Origin: Prostheceraeus crozeri
Lineage: Eukaryota; Platyhelminthes; Polycladida; Euryleptidae
Length of the DNA stretch: 64,000 bases
Reading direction: 5' to 3'
NCBI GenBank assembly: GCA_907163375.1
Contig: CAJQUW010001819.1
Span: forward strand, 310,001 to 374,000
A model generated the notes under the pieces. That model worked only from the letters and a program-made list of their open reading frames with translations. It did not search any database and was not told the DNA's origin. Shown in pieces: positions 11,885 to 24,899 of this stretch. The translations under genes and the position numbers were made by a program. How positions within the stretch are numbered: the first letter of the stretch is position 1; every line of letters begins with the position of its first letter.

Positions 11885-13511
11885 TGACTGCAGTTTGATT
11901 TGCATGTCATATTGCATGAACATAAATAATAAAAGACATATGTCAAAATACAAGCTATTTCAAATACCTACATACTACATTTAAATATTGATAGCAGTTC
12001 TATAAAGTAATCATACTTTGTGAAAACTCATAATTCTCCGAAAACAAATACGACGTAAAATACCTGCAAATTTGAATTTTAAGTAGCTTCTACTATGGAG
12101 GCATATTGTACGAGTAAGAGTAAGCAACAAATTATACTACATTGCTCATATTACCAGCACTAATTCAGCAGATTATGTGAAGTAGCAAATTCAACAACTG
12201 AAGATCACCACTTGAAAGCATTTTTCTTCTTCTAACACATTGCGAAGTGACTTGTTTCGCAATTCCACTTTATCATCATTCTATACTAAACTTTGAAACT
12301 TTCATTTTCATTTGAATTTGGGATTGTCTCATTTTGCCATGACCGTCTCCTTGCCTACTGTTTTTGGCTTATGACTGAGACTTCAAACTTATTGCAATAC
12401 ACAAACATCATAATCATTTGTTCTTTTCCACAGCAATGTATAGCGTTCGCAAAGACTTATCCAGGAATATTAGGAAATATCTTCTCCAACCTATTTTGAT
12501 CTACCTTGATCCTAACGAATAAGATGCGAATCGAGCAGACTGGCACTGAGCAATATCTAGATGACATGCCTCACAACTAAGCCTGGATAACTAAATGTAC
12601 ATCTGCCCGTACATCTGTGCTTTATATGATTTAAACTGGTTAGGTGTTTTCCGAGTACTACAGATGAGTCAATGTAGAATTATAGACAACCTCTGCGGCT
12701 GCCAAAGAGCTTCATTCTTTCGTGCTTCTGGACATCATGTTGCTTCAGTTATTGCAATACTAAGGTGATCACAAACATGACTTCATAAGTTCTTTTGGAA
12801 AAGGGATGTTAGATACAAGAAACATGTATTAAAACCACATGTGCTTTGTACACCTACTGTACTTTGATGTTATTTGGGAGATGACCGCCGCACATATTTT
12901 ATTGACGTCACGGCTGCATTCGCTTGATGTGTATTTCCAAACTATTTGTAAACAAGATGTTATCACTGACTGCACTATTGACTTGGGAAAACTATTTGCT
13001 ATTTTGAATCACATTTGCTCGCAGAATCGATTCCTCTTCTGATAATTGTATGCAAACATTCGAATCCAGATATCAATAATGTCCTAGCGTGTGAGATTCT
13101 TTTCAGTTATTGGATGATTTATATATTCGGTCAACCATATCTTGCACTAGGCTTCATCTTGTCCTCTGTTTATTGATGATTTTGTATTACATGATACCAA
13201 ATTCACAATATAGGGTGTGTTAGAAGCGCGTGATGATGCTCGCTGTTGTTTGTGGAACAGGCTGCAAAATGATAATCGTTCAGAACCAAACGTAAACCAC
13301 TTAAACCACTTGTAAAGTGCTATTACATCACATTATTGTGCACTTGAAGGTACACCAATTATTCCATTTCGCAATAATAATAATAATGTCTTTACTGCTT
13401 CACAAGCATGATAATCGTTAACGCATCACAAATGACAAGAATCATCTGACAATAAAATGAACAAAGCAAGAAGTATAATAAAAGCTAAGGGGATAAAAAA
13501 TATTTTTTTAT
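11885..13511. other. Intron stretch
   Basis: AT-rich, no exon in phase with the host gene. A possible acceptor (cttttccacag, ending about 12434) is followed by an open frame but no donor before the stop, so it is not called. Confidence 0.4.
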
Positions 13512-14052
13512 AATCGATACTTTTTTAGGGGGGGTGGGAAAGGCCTTGGTCATACGTATCTGGTTTGTGGAGTGGCGTCCTCAAGCCATCGAAATAGCTA
13601 CACGAGTATGGGCCATTAGCCGACTGTTACCGCCACGTGCCCCCCCCCCGGGTAACGCTAACAACAGCGGCTCACTGGCGATTTAAGGGCGCCAGTCTAA
13701 AATAACCCTTGCTAAGGGCAGATGGAGCTCGTTAGCTTGGCAGGCAGTCCATCTAGGAGAAGGAAAACTCTGATTTAAAACCAAACAATTCTCCGCTATT
13801 GCCTGGTCCCAAGTCCATGACGAGAAAGGAGGAGGGTTTGCGCCAGGAAGGGCATCCGGCAGTAAAAACCCCAGCCAAAGCAAATATGAAAATGTCCTCT
13901 AACATTGAATCGATAAAGGCTAGGGCGTCCCCCGCAAGCGACGCACGCTGTCATCGACCAGACAGTGTGGCAAGTGAGCAAGGGCTACCGCAGAACAGAC
14001 AACGACTGCGGATAAAGAAGCAAGTTGTCAAAAACAAAGAACGCGATACACC

Positions 14053-14833
14053 ATGCATGTGGCGTTTTGGGACATGGAAATAGCTGATGTGCTTGAAAGG
14101 CGAAAAGTGGATTTTGCGTGCATTCAAGAAACAAAGTGGACCGGTAATAAAGCGAGAGAAATTGGCCACGGATTTAAGCTTTTCTACTCAGGTGGAACAG
14201 CAAAGAAGAATGGAGTTGGAATAGCAGTAAAACAAGATCACTGGTCGAAGATACTAGAAGTCAACCGGGTGAATGATCGGCTCATGTGGATGAAGATATG
14301 CAACCCTGGCAACATGAAGACCTATGCTTTAATAAGTGACTATGCTCCCCAAACAGGTTGCCAAGATGTTGAGAAGGAGTTTATGAGCCTGCTAGAAGAC
14401 ACAATTTCGGGATTCGAAGTATCATGTAAAGTTGTCATTGGTGCTGATATGAACTGTCATGTTGGGGCAGAGGAGCAACTGCGAGGTCCATGGGGGTCAC
14501 AGATTTGGCAGTAAAAACGCAGAGGGAGATAGACTAATGCAGTTAGTCCAGGCAAACAATCTCAGAATAGCTAACACCTGGTTTGTGAAGAACGATGTAC
14601 AGAAAGTGACTTATGAAAGCGGTGGCAACAAGACGGTCATAGACTTCTTTCTAATATCATCGGACGAACTAAGAGCAATTCAAAACTGCAAAGTGATCCC
14701 AAATGAATGTGCTGCCACACAGCAAAAGCTTTTGGTTATGGACCATCGGTCAGCAGCACTGGCGAAAGCAAAGCAAAAAGAAGCAGAGAGGAAGATCAAA
14801 TGGTGTAAGTTAGCAGACGAGGAGACAGCATAA
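14053..14833 (+). pseudogene. RTE endonuclease domain (APE-like), frameshifted
   Basis: Target-nicking endonuclease of the RTE element. Motifs in order: FACIQETKW (metal-binding Glu), YSGG...NGVGIAV, VIGADMNCHVG (14430-14465, catalytic D/N pair), NTWF, VIDFFLIS (14637-14660) and MDHRSA (14739-14756, catalytic His). The frame changes between about 14470 and 14490, after which the second half runs to the stop at 14831-14833. The N-terminal start (FGTW just before 14075) is joined by a small deletion. Catalytic residues are still readable but the protein is not continuous. Confidence 0.9.
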
Positions 14834-15041
14834 AGCTTCAGGCGCCTCACGTTGAGGAGTATAGAGGATGCAGTTAATTGGGAGGAGGTGACAAATATCC
14901 TGAGGAGTTGTGGGCAGGAGATCTGTGGAGTGACCCGCGGTGGAATCTTTCGTAACTTAGAGTCCTGGTGGTGGACGGACGAGGCCCAAGGTGCCTTGAA
15001 AGCCAAGAAGGTTAGCTTCCAAAAATGGAAAACCTCCAACC

Positions 15042-16400
15042 TTGATGCTGATAGAGAAAGTTACAAACTGGCCAAGAAGCACGCCAAAAAAGACGGTTGC
15101 CAAAGCAGAGAGAGAGGCATGGAAAGTAATGTATGAGAAATTGGAGTCGAAAGAGGCAGAAAAGTTGATTTTCAAGATAGCGAAGTCCAGAAGCCAGAAA
15201 TGCAAAGATAACATCGAAGGTTTCTTTATGAGAGACTCTGAAGGTACAATTCAGACGACCAGCGATAGTAACAAAGCGATATGGAGAGATTATTTCTGTG
15301 AATTGCTGAATGAAGAAAGACCACATAATGAAATTACCACAGAACTGGCAGTGAATGGTCCGATCGCTGAAATTACCCAGGATGAAGTCCAGAAAGAACT
15401 GAGCAAAATGAAAGGCAGGCGCAGTTGCGGACCCGAAGACATACCCATAGAAGCTATTAAAGTGCTAGAAGAGAAAGGAGTAAACTTGTGCCTGCATCAT
15501 TTCAACGAGTTCATCCAAGGCCATCAACAATTGCCGGCGGTGTGGAGAGAGAGCATTTTAACACCAATATATAAAAACAGAGGTGATCACAGAGTTTGCA
15601 GCAATTATCGAGGCATCAAACTGCTCTGCCACAGCTTCAAACTCCTAGAGCGAATAATTAATAAGAGGTTGAGAGTGTGCACAAATGTACGAAACAATCA
15701 GTTTGGATTCCGACCTGGATATAGCACCACAGATCCCTTGTTTGTAATGCGTACGGTTATGGAGAACCTGAGAGAGGGAAACGAGCCCTTCAGGGCAGTT
15801 TTCGTGGATTTAGAAAAAGCGTACGACTCTGTTCCTCGAGCATTGCTGTTCAACTGTTTGAGAAGGAAAGGAGTGCCGGAGGTATATGTAACTCTGATTC
15901 GGGAAATGTATCGAGAAACCCTAACAATTGTGAAAACCAAGCATGGTTGCACTCCACCTTTTGAGGTCACTGTTGGGCTGCGCCAGGGATCGGCGTTGAG
16001 TCCATATCTCTTCCTACTGGTCTTGGATGTGATAACTGGGCATCTGGAGAGCAGTCCCCCAAAAGAAATGCTCTACGCTGACGATCTGGTGATTTGTGGG
16101 GATTCTAAAACAATGGTAGAAAGCAGGCTGGAGTTGTGGCGCAATGCCCTGGAAAGTAATGGTCTCAGAATTAGCAGAAGTAAGAGTGAATACCTCTCCA
16201 CCGCTGCGAACGATGAAGAATTCCAAATGGATGGAACCTCGCTCCCATCAGTTAAGAAGTTCAAGTATCTTGGTTCACTCTTAGACGTAACATCATCTTC
16301 CGAGCAGGACATCAAAAACCGCATACAAGCAGGATGGAAAAGTTGGAGACAAGTGACAAGAGTTATCTACGACAAAGGAGTTCCTCTCAAGCTAAAATAA
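15042..16400 (+). pseudogene. RTE reverse transcriptase domain
   Basis: 452 codons, the largest open frame of the window. The RT fingers/palm motifs are in order: SILTPIYKNRGD, NYRGIKLL, NQFGFRPGYSTTD, VFVDLEKAYDSVPR (first catalytic Asp, about 15805), GLRQGSALSPYLFLL, MLYADDLVICGDS (catalytic Asp pair, about 16070-16090) and KFKYLGSLL. All three catalytic Asp are present. The frame is displaced by one base relative to the endonuclease, and a stop at 16398-16400 cuts it from the C-terminal part, so the open frame itself is a remnant. Confidence 0.93.
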
Positions 16401-16415
16401 AAGATCTACCAGGCT

Positions 16416-16844
16416 ATGATACGACCGGCAATGACCTATGGAGGAGAGTGTTGGGCATCAAGGAAGAAAGATACGCAAAGGCCGATGGTGACGGAAATGA
16501 AGATGCTCAGGCGATGTCAAGGTTTAACCCTCCGAGACCGAGTTAAGAATGACGAGATTCGACGCAAGATGAGGATCCCATCCATCGATAGATTCATGGA
16601 GTACAAGCGGCTTGCATGGTACGGATACGTCAGAAGAAGACCGGACGATCATATAACCCAAACAGCACTGCACCAACCGATATCTGGCAGACGAAGAAGA
16701 GGTCGTCCACCCCTATCATGGAAAAGGGTCATAGAAAAAGATCTGGAGAGAAAAGGCATAACCCATAATCTGGCCCTCGATCGAGTAAAATGGAAGAGGA
16801 CGATGCGGCCCACCCTGGAGGAATTTGGGATTGGTGGCCGGTAA
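16416..16844 (+). pseudogene. RTE C-terminal domain
   Basis: Same frame as the reverse transcriptase, separated only by one stop codon. Typical RTE tail motifs are AMTYGGECW, MLRRCQGLTLRDRVKNDEIR, RLAWYGYVRRRPDDH and GRRRRGRPPLSWKRVIEKDL. Ends nine bases before the target duplication at 16853, so there is practically no 3' UTR, as is usual for this clade. Confidence 0.9.
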
Positions 16845-16875
16845 AGGTGAGCAATCGATACTTTTTTATCACTTA

Positions 16876-17966
16876 TTTTATGAGAGATGAGCCAAAGCGG
16901 CTGGATTTTTCAAAAGATGGTCAGAGTATACTACTAGATCGGCTAACACGGCTTTGATGTAGCTGAAACATTATACGTAAGGGATGTGAAGAAGATGTCT
17001 TAATAGAGGACATCATCTTACCACAAGTACTTTTGGCAACATCAATAAAAGCAGGAAAATCCGGTCCTTATACCTGTAATCTTGAATACTCGTTTTTCTA
17101 GCTAGTGCAACAGACATGCCAGTGTGTTACAAAGCACAGGAAACGCAAACAAAAGCAAGGAGCACAGAAAAGTCCATATGATTTGTACATAAGAGCAGGT
17201 GGACATCCCGACCTACGTAAATTATACAAAAGGTATAGTCTCCTTCTCACTTTAGTGACTATGTCACAATATAAATTCCATCGCATGTCATTGGAAAAAG
17301 CAATACCAAGAAAGCGAATAGAAGATACTTTATGAATGACTCTACCATCAGGAAAGCATACATCAGACAAAGCCAAATTCCTTTTTGTTGTTATGTCCAT
17401 TGCGAAGCATTTGTTGTAATAGAGAAGTAAATGGGCTTTAGATGTGGAGTCCGGCATGATGTGGCATTAGATGTGGAGGCAAATGGCGCTTAAGATGTGG
17501 ACTGTCGTCGGAATTATCGTGGATAAAATGCAAGAAAGTGACATCATCTACATAACGAACGACAAAGGTATTTTAACATGCAGCAGGAAGGGTATCGTTT
17601 GCCAAGCAGAACAATGCAGGGCCAATAACGCTTCCTTGGGGAACGCCACTGGTTACAACACTCAAAACTGACGTTGATCCATTCAATGAAACACGTTGCT
17701 TCCTAAAAGACAAGAAGCTTGAAATCCATTTAACCACAGAATATGGAATTTCGAATTTCAAGCATGCTGAGACAATAGACGAGTGCAGCTATTTATCAAA
17801 TGCCTTTGAAAAATCCGTCGTCATTATCCGCACAGCACCAGATTTCTTGTCCAAAAATTCCAGAATTTTGTTATATGCAATTACCAAGGCTGACGTAGCT
17901 CCAGAGCTCGGACGAGGAATGTATGCAAACTAATACATTATTTTCAAGCAGACCATAGCGTCAAAC
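16876..17966 (-). mobile_element. CR1/Jockey-like LINE fragment
   Basis: Minus-strand RT remnants: SGVPQGSVIGPALFCL (about 17610-17660), VRYVDDVTFLHF (about 17530-17565) and thumb region FLGIAFSNDMRWN, then YKSYGLFCAP (17100-17350). Frames change between pieces and the 5' part is missing. The copy is bracketed by tcgatactttttaatcactt (17967-17986) and the near-identical tcgatacttttttatcactt (16855-16874), which fits a target duplication of this older insertion, re-used by the RTE element at its right edge. Confidence 0.8.
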
Positions 17967-18099
17967 TCGATACTTTTTAATCACTTTGATAAACGGTTTC
18001 ATTGATGAAAATTCATTTTTTAGTCTTTGAAATTTTCTCACAAGCGCAGAAGATGTATTTATGATAAAATTCCGAAAGCATCCCTGAATAACTAGTTAA

Positions 18100-18445
18100 T
18101 CTTCTTCTCCTGTGCCTTTTCCCGCTAGACAGGCTCGGTCGTCTGAGTTTTCGCTCTCCAAAGAATCCGGTTTCCGCGTCGGTTTCCTTCAGCTGCAGCT
18201 ACTCCATGTCCTTCCTGACGTTGTCCTTCCACCACTTCCTTGGTCTTCCTCTTGGTCTTTTGCCTTCCACCTAAGAGTCCATTGCCTTCTTCACCTGGTT
18301 GGAGTCGTCCATTCGTTTCACATGATCAAACCAGCGCAATCTTATCTCGCGCACCTTCTCCATGATGCTTGTCACACCCAGCTGGTTTCGAATGTTCTCG
18401 CTCGATAGGCGGTCTCGGAGTGTCACACATCTGATCCTTCATCCT
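18100..18445 (-). mobile_element. RTE C-terminal fragment
   Basis: Read on the minus strand it encodes the RTE tail: RLRDRLSSENIRNQLGVTSI, EIRLRWFDHVKRMD, then GKRPRGRPRKWWKDNVRKDM, with one stop. It differs strongly from the RTE at 13.5 kb and so belongs to another subfamily. 5' truncated. Confidence 0.85.
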
Positions 18446-19255
18446 GAATAACTCATCCTATCTCCATATAATTCGACTTCTATAACTAAATCATGCTTTT
18501 AAACCAAATTACTTGAAAATGTGCTCAATGATGATCAAAGCAGTCAAGGGTCATAGTTATCAATAAGAAGCTTAAATACTGCTGCAAAGCTGTATCATTT
18601 AGTTAGTCATACACGTACATGCACGTGTACAGTGTGCAGTTTGATTGCGTAAGAGAGGAGTTAAGGTAAACATCAATGTGAAAATCGACGGCGCAGTCCT
18701 CTTACTTTTTCATAACACAGGTCGTTCATGATTAGGTAATCATGCTGAATGCCACATTCATCTTGCAAAGCACCGCAATATTTTTATTGCTCTTGAATCC
18801 CATGACCATACTTCTAATAAAGAAAATGAAGCATATTTGAAAGTAATAATTCAATAATAATAAAAAGTTGAATCACGATAAAGAAGTTGATTAAAACATG
18901 GCGAAATATGATGGTGAAAAGGATTCCTTCGTGAAATTGCAGATTGAGATTTTCAAAACTGTACTCTTAGATAAGTAGGAAGAAAAATATGACTTAATTA
19001 ATTGAAAATAAGTTAAAATGTTGCTTAAATTTCTTTGATAAACGATGAGATTGCTGCCTTCTTTTTCTTTCGGTTCGAAGTACTTGTGACTACAAATGCA
19101 TGTTAGATACATTCAGTAATTTAAGATAGCAATCCAGACCCAGTCGATAGTCAGTTTAGTTACACATATATTATGGCATTTGTTTTAATATAGTTATTTG
19201 AATCAATTACAATAATAATTTTTCTCATGAACTTACATATTCCGTGGCACAGCAA
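18446..19255. other. Intron stretch
   Basis: AT-rich; no gene, repeat pair or transposon end recognised. Confidence 0.4.
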
Positions 19256-19257
19256 CG

Positions 19258-19436
19258 TTCCTTGGCCTAACGATCTTTTGGTCCAGAGGTCGAGCCCCGA
19301 AAGTGTCATTGGAAGTCATCAGGAAGGGCATCCGGACTAAAATATCACAATGCTCCAGTCTAAAGTCTGACTATGTCAGGACCGTCCCAGCCCACAGTAA
19401 GGGGGGGATTAGTGACGTTAAACCATCAACAACTTA
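19258..19436 (+). mobile_element. tRNA-derived SINE fragment, family C
   Basis: A tRNA-like box B (ggtcgagcccc, about 19300) is followed by aggaagggcatccggactaa, the RTE-shared block, and a 3' part ending gggggggattagtgacgtta. The ending recurs at about 60165-60190. The association of tRNA head and RTE-like block suggests RTE-dependent mobilisation (inference). Confidence 0.6.
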
Positions 19437-19439
19437 AAA

Positions 19440-21136
19440 AGTTGCAAAAATAATAAAAAGACTTAGCAAATTTGTAATTGTTAACTTCGTCTAGCAGTTC
19501 TTGCCACAACATATAAAATATTTACATGCATATCATTCACTTTCTTAATTGAAATTGAGAAACCATGTTCTGTATTAGCTAGCTTATGTATGTTCTGTAT
19601 TGTACAAATAATACAGCTGTTACCAAATTGAAATTAGTTGATGCCAAAAGAAAGGAATTGTTTCAACAACAGATTTTTTTGCATACTGGCATGAATGCGA
19701 ATTTCAATGTCTCTATTTCAGGAAGTGGTAAGAAGCACGTTTGCACAGCTGAAATATATTTCTTTCGATTGTATTATATAATACCTTTATGTTGCGAATT
19801 CAATCAACCCCAGAGACCTAAACTTTTTCACATCTTATGAGACCAGGGTTGGGGCCACTGTACTGTACCTCTCTTAGTTCTTAATTTACCTGCTCAGATT
19901 GATATCAAAACAATGAGAATGTTGATTTCAAGTCAAACAAAGATATTTGCGTGCAGCACTATGATGCAATTAATCTTTTGAGTGTTGTCCAGCCTTTGGT
20001 ACGAAAATAGATGCTTATGTACATCAACAAAAATTAGCACGATATCAGTTGTATTTGTAGGCGGTTTCATTGCTGCAATGAAACCTCAGATAATCAATTT
20101 TATTGAAACTGATTTATTGCGTGTAGCAGAACCTTTACATTTGTCCATTGCTTCAAATTTATCCATGCCTATCGCCATCAGAGGTAGTCTTAAATAGAAC
20201 CATAATTGCTGCACTTTAGACCCTCTAAACAGCTGTGGAGACATCAAACTCATCAATTACTGCTGTAAAGACTTAGTCAAGTCTGTTTTTAGCGTTGAAC
20301 TATGAATGTATAATGATAGCTTTCATTTTGAACATTGATTTATGTCCATTTGTTCATATAGGCCAACCAGTCACTCGCGATCATGCGGGAAAGCAATATA
20401 TTCGCAATTTGCGTACAACACGGCACACATACGTGAGCATGATTTAAGCAATAAATAAATGAATTTTACACATCATGTTCCATCGTGAACTTGCACAAAA
20501 TCAGTTTTCATCTGATAGCAAAATGTTTTCGGTGGGAATTTTTACACCCCCTAAGACATGAGTGGGAGTTTATTGGACCCCTTCACCTATCTACCATACC
20601 TCTACTGATTCGATTGAAATGACATATTACCTGAAGAATCATTTTCAGAAACGATGATTTTACATGGGCATGAGCGGTTGATGTGTCGTCAGTAAAAAAG
20701 TGAAATAGAAAAATATGGCTTCAGGGTCCATTGGACCCCTCTCAGGTCTCTTAGCCTGAGTATTAAACGTATAAACGGTCCGCGAACTTTGTTATTTGGC
20801 CTGCTATAAGATTATGATGTTTTGCTGATTGCAGAAATGCATAGGACCAGTACATTGATATCACAAGCCAGTACAAGCATATTTTTGCGCATAAGTAGAT
20901 CCGACAAAATTTTTAAAAAAATAAGTTTTATTTTGCACCTGCATTCATGCATTGTGAAGTACCTAGACCGATATCTAATTTGCTTGGATAACTTATCTAA
21001 AGATTTAAAGTCGATATCGAATTCACATAGAGAGTGGAATGACTACCTGATAAATAGCGACTATGAAAGTGACTTGTTTCTAAAAACTTAACCACCCTAC
21101 TTTTTTTAAACACTCCATGTGAGAAACCCTAATTTG
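19440..21136. other. Intron stretch
   Basis: No exon or clear element. Around 20545-20745 two GC-richer phrases (accccctaagacatgag and ttggacccctctcagg) about 160 bp apart may be ends of a small unknown repeat; not proven. Confidence 0.35.
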
Positions 21137-21690
21137 GTGAGAGCTATCAATGCCTCAACCCAGTGTAGCTTCGTGCCTTGGTGGGGTACAGATAAGTAAA
21201 AGAATTGCAAGGACATTAAGAATGTCCACACTGAGCATGAAAGGAAAGATTTTTAAAGCCTGCATCCAAAGTTGTATGTCGTACGCAAGCGAAACATGGG
21301 CGCTGAAAGCAGAAAGTGAAAGAACGCCGGGTACGGCTGAGATGTCCATGGTGCGTCGAATGTGTGGTGTGTCACTCAGGGAACGTTACTCAAACGCGGA
21401 ATTGAGAGCGCGCTTAGACTTAGAGTCTATAAGCGAAATCATCCGCAGAAATCGTTTAAGATGGTTTGGACATGTTTATCGAAAGAAGGACGAAGACTGG
21501 TAAAAAGAGTTGTGAAGTTGGAAGTGACGGGAGAAAGACCATAGGGGCGTGTAAAGAAGACCTGGGGCGAAGCGGTGGCATCTGATTGCCGTCTGCTTAA
21601 CGTAACAGCTGAAGCAGCCCTTGACCGTCAGACTTGGAGGAGATCCATAAAGAGAAACAGTCTGACCCAATGACATTGGAACAAACGGAC
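21137..21690 (+). mobile_element. RTE C-terminal fragment
   Basis: Plus-strand RTE tail: CIQSCMSYASETWALKAESE, MVRRMCGVSLRERYSNAELR, RRNRLRWFGHVYRKKDEDW, then in another frame GERP, RVKKTWGEAV and ALDRQTWRRSI. Frameshift near 21500 and a stop at about 21541. 5' truncated, a third distinct RTE subfamily in the window. Confidence 0.88.
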
Positions 21691-21694
21691 TCAA

Positions 21695-22590
21695 AACGCG
21701 GAAGTAAGCAAAATTTAAGTAAGGAAATGAACTAATTCTACGTCATGAGACTGAAATAAAGAAAATGCATTTAGAGAATGATAAAATGAAGACACAAAGA
21801 GACAACGAGGATAATGCAATATTTATTTTGTGCGTTTTTCGTGTAAAAAACACAGATTTCTACCAACATTAAATCTCACTTAGTGCCTACCTTACTCAGT
21901 TTTGGGCCATGTTGATAAGTAGCGTTTCGTAAGCTACGAAATAATTCCAGAAACTAATGTCAAAAGTAAATAATCTTCTTGTTCTTGTCCTGCACGTCTC
22001 AACTATTCGCCTTTGGAATATTTTTGTTCTTCTAGTTATCATTTATTCACAAATTTCACACATGAAATATTAAATCTTACTGCATTCTCTGAATTCAATA
22101 GTTGAGTCGACACTACATCGCGCACACAAAGTATCTACAGCAACAATCTTCATCTCTGTCACAAAACACAATGCTTCATCTACTTTTGTGAATGCTTTTA
22201 TTTAACCTTGCTCTGAAAATCAATTGCATGCATTTTTGTGTTGCCAATATATTTCATTCTCATATGAGCTTTACATGTATTTCCTTGTCACATTGAAAAA
22301 TGAGATCACAAAATGAGGTTATTTTGACATTTTGGAGACAACATTTTTATTACGGCAGAAATTTTAGGGAAAAGTGCACTTGAAAATAATTTGTCATGAT
22401 TGAATGCTGTGCGATAAAAGATGGAGCAATTTCAAAAGGAATTAGACGAAGCATCCTACTTTTCCTGGAATTCCTTTAAATAGCTAACGAGAAATTATCT
22501 GCAGTGAATGATGGCGCCATCCTGGTTAAGAGACAAGCGATTTATTTGATGTTGCTTCTTGGTCGGTCTCATCAATGTAATCCTGACAAA
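21695..22590. other. Intron stretch
   Basis: AT-rich, nothing recognised. Confidence 0.4.
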
Positions 22591-22595
22591 TTAAG

Positions 22596-22705
22596 TTGTA
22601 GGATAGTTCAGTCGGTAAAGGGCCGCTCTTCGGGCGGAGATGTAGACGGTTAAGAGTTAAGATCTGTCTTCCTCGGGAGGTAAAACCGCTTTTACTAGTA
22701 TGCAA
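22596..22705 (+). mobile_element. tRNA-derived SINE, family B
   Basis: Box A-like tagttcagtcggtaaag (22604-22620) is followed by a degenerate tRNA body and gatctgtcttcctcgggagg (22661-22680), then taaaaccgct. The same end occurs at 48760-48790 (aagtctgtcctcctcaggat, aaaccaccgc). Confidence 0.6.
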
Positions 22706-22709
22706 CAAC

Positions 22710-23525
22710 GCGTGTGAAGTTCTAAATCAGTAAACTGAATTCAATCGTAGACGTTTTCAACTCTTCAACGACAATTTCAACAAAGGTGTTTTCACAGTTA
22801 GTCCGCACGGTTAGTCATTTTTTAGGGAGAATAATATCAAATCACTCCCTTTGCTAGACGTAAAAATGTTTTATTTTAAAACAAAATGCTTGTCACACGC
22901 TTTTCGTGCTGACTGACAGTATTCAAAGCCCTTGATGATGATATCGCTTTTAAAAGTATGTTTTAGCAATTCTTTGTATTAAAATGAAACATGTTTAAGT
23001 CAAACTGAGGGAGCAATTTGAAATTATTTTACTCACTAATATCAACAATCGCAATCGTGGCAGCCTTTGTTAAAAATTGATACAAACAGGACTAGTTTTC
23101 AGCTGAAATGTTGAATGAAGTTTCAATTAATAGACTATACGCAGGGGATTCAACAGTCGATTTCTATGAATTTGCGCTGTAGCGAGGATGCTGTTTCACT
23201 AATCTATGCCACACGGGTCCATTTCACCTTGCTCCTTTAGGGCCTCCACTAATAAACGGAAACCCCTTTCACCATACGCCGGGCCATATGTTAAGTATAC
23301 AGTAACGCGCAAACACCAAACGGTAGAATTGCGAACGGAGGTCAAGACAAATCATTAGTAGAAAGTTGATTTCATTAATACGGGTTTAATTTCTTCATTA
23401 AATGACATGTAAAAATGTTTCAAGTCAGTTTCCCGGTCTGCTGATCAATTATGACTACTGTTTAGATGGAAGTGAAATAACCCGATCAAATGTGTCAACT
23501 TTGTGGGTTACGAACCATAAATGCT
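22710..23525. other. Intron stretch
   Basis: AT-rich, nothing recognised. Confidence 0.4.
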
Positions 23526-23533
23526 ATTAAGAC

Positions 23534-24899
23534 TAGGGATGTGCCGATATGAGAAATTTCGCCGATAACCGATACCGATAATTTATCGGCAAAAAAATCA
23601 AATATCGGCCGATATATCGGCACTACCGATATTGAACCTTCATCATTGTTGTCCGCGCAACCTGCATGCATTTGCCTCTGTGCTCGACAGAATTGAATAT
23701 ACAATGTCTCGTACATGGACTAAACAGTCATAATCACAGAATTAAACAGGTTGTCTCTTCTTCCGTTTGACTAGAAGGGAAACATTGGAACATGTAACGT
23801 TAATGAAATGGCACAATTTCCTTACTAAGTAGCATAGCAATCGAACAATGAGCAGCCAGTTCAACATTAAACACGCCAAATTGTGCAAAGTTTCAGTGAC
23901 TGTTATCAACCGGATCACACAGCAAAGAGACACAATCGATGTCAAGTTCTATAGAGAAGTTTGTGAACGTTTTTTCATGCGCCTGCTAACTTTTTTTTCA
24001 ATGATCGGAGGACCCAACATTATCGAGATAACTTTTGCGCAATGATCTGAATTCTTCGAATCTGAAAGAATCGTGGCGATCGGAGCATTTTGAAGGAATT
24101 CAGAGCAATCCGCAAGCGACGCACGACTATTTTTCCTATCTCTGTCAGGTATTAAAAATTTCTTTTTGCCCACTTATTAGGTTCCTACATGTGCCATCTG
24201 TTTGAATCAGTTTGCACTTCTAGCAAAGTGATGCGATTAAACAATCTAATTCTGTGGTCATAATAGACTGCATCGATAAAGCAAATTCCAGACGATATCA
24301 TAACGCTAATGATGGCACAGCAATTATGACATACATTTAAAAAAAAGAAAAGATTGACGAGCACCAGTAAATTTTGCAAAAAGTAATATTTTTGATACAT
24401 ATTTGCACCATTGGTGGTAAGAGACATTAAAAGTATGACATACAGGTATTGACGTAATGCATTCATATAACTCCATTCAAATAAGTAAGTATATCAGTAC
24501 TGAATCTGTATTGCAAAAAGACAGATCAAATTGAATGGCTTTGCAAACTCACTTGAATTCTTGTAGCTTCTGGAGTCTACATTTAGTTTCACTATCCAGC
24601 TAGCAGGAACAGCGGAGCACACTTAGAAAACATTCAGTCAAAATGCAAGTCCAATCTATTTTTGATTGTATAGCTTATCTGAATATGTGTACTGTGTATA
24701 TTCATTATTGAAACTATTTGATTTTTCCTTCATTTGATATTTTAGATAATCGCTACATGTGATAAAAAATGCCCATTTAAAAATGCAATTTTCAGTGACA
24801 GAAATATCGGTAAACTATCGGCATTTTTTTAGATATCGGCCGATAACCGATATGTTACAAAAGTTGCCGATGATCGGCCGATATATCGGCACATCCCTA
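23534..24899. mobile_element. Non-autonomous hAT-like transposon
   Basis: Terminal inverted repeats tagggatgtgccgatat at both ends, with an 8-bp target duplication attaagac at 23526-23533 and 24900-24907, which is diagnostic of hAT-like insertion. Both subterminal regions are packed with tatcgg/ccgata motifs (for example atatcggccgatatatcggc) in both orientations, likely transposase-binding sites. The 1366-bp interior has only short frames without a recognisable transposase, so it depended on an autonomous relative. Confidence 0.92.

Larger units (their letters stand above)
13528..16852 (+). mobile_element. RTE-type non-LTR retrotransposon, near full length, inactive
   Basis: Flanked by a perfect 16-bp target duplication aatcgatactttttta at 13512-13527 and 16853-16868. 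The roughly 550-bp GC-rich 5' region contains ggaagggcatccggcagtaa (13849-13868), a block shared by many RTE-like LINEs. It is followed by an apurinic-type endonuclease, a reverse transcriptase and a short C-terminal domain in the RTE order. Length of about 3.3 kb matches a complete RTE. Coding is interrupted by a small deletion near 14070, frameshifts near 14480 and 15080, and in-frame stops at about 14831 and 16398, so it cannot move by itself. Confidence 0.92.

Noticed and set aside
12420..12500. Possible host exon after cttttccacag
   Set aside because: Open in phase 0 for about 21 codons but no donor before a stop; the exon chain closes without it.
13799..14083. 94-codon frame in front of the RTE endonuclease as a separate ORF1
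   Set aside because: It covers the RTE 5' region and runs into the start of the endonuclease in the same direction; no independent motif.
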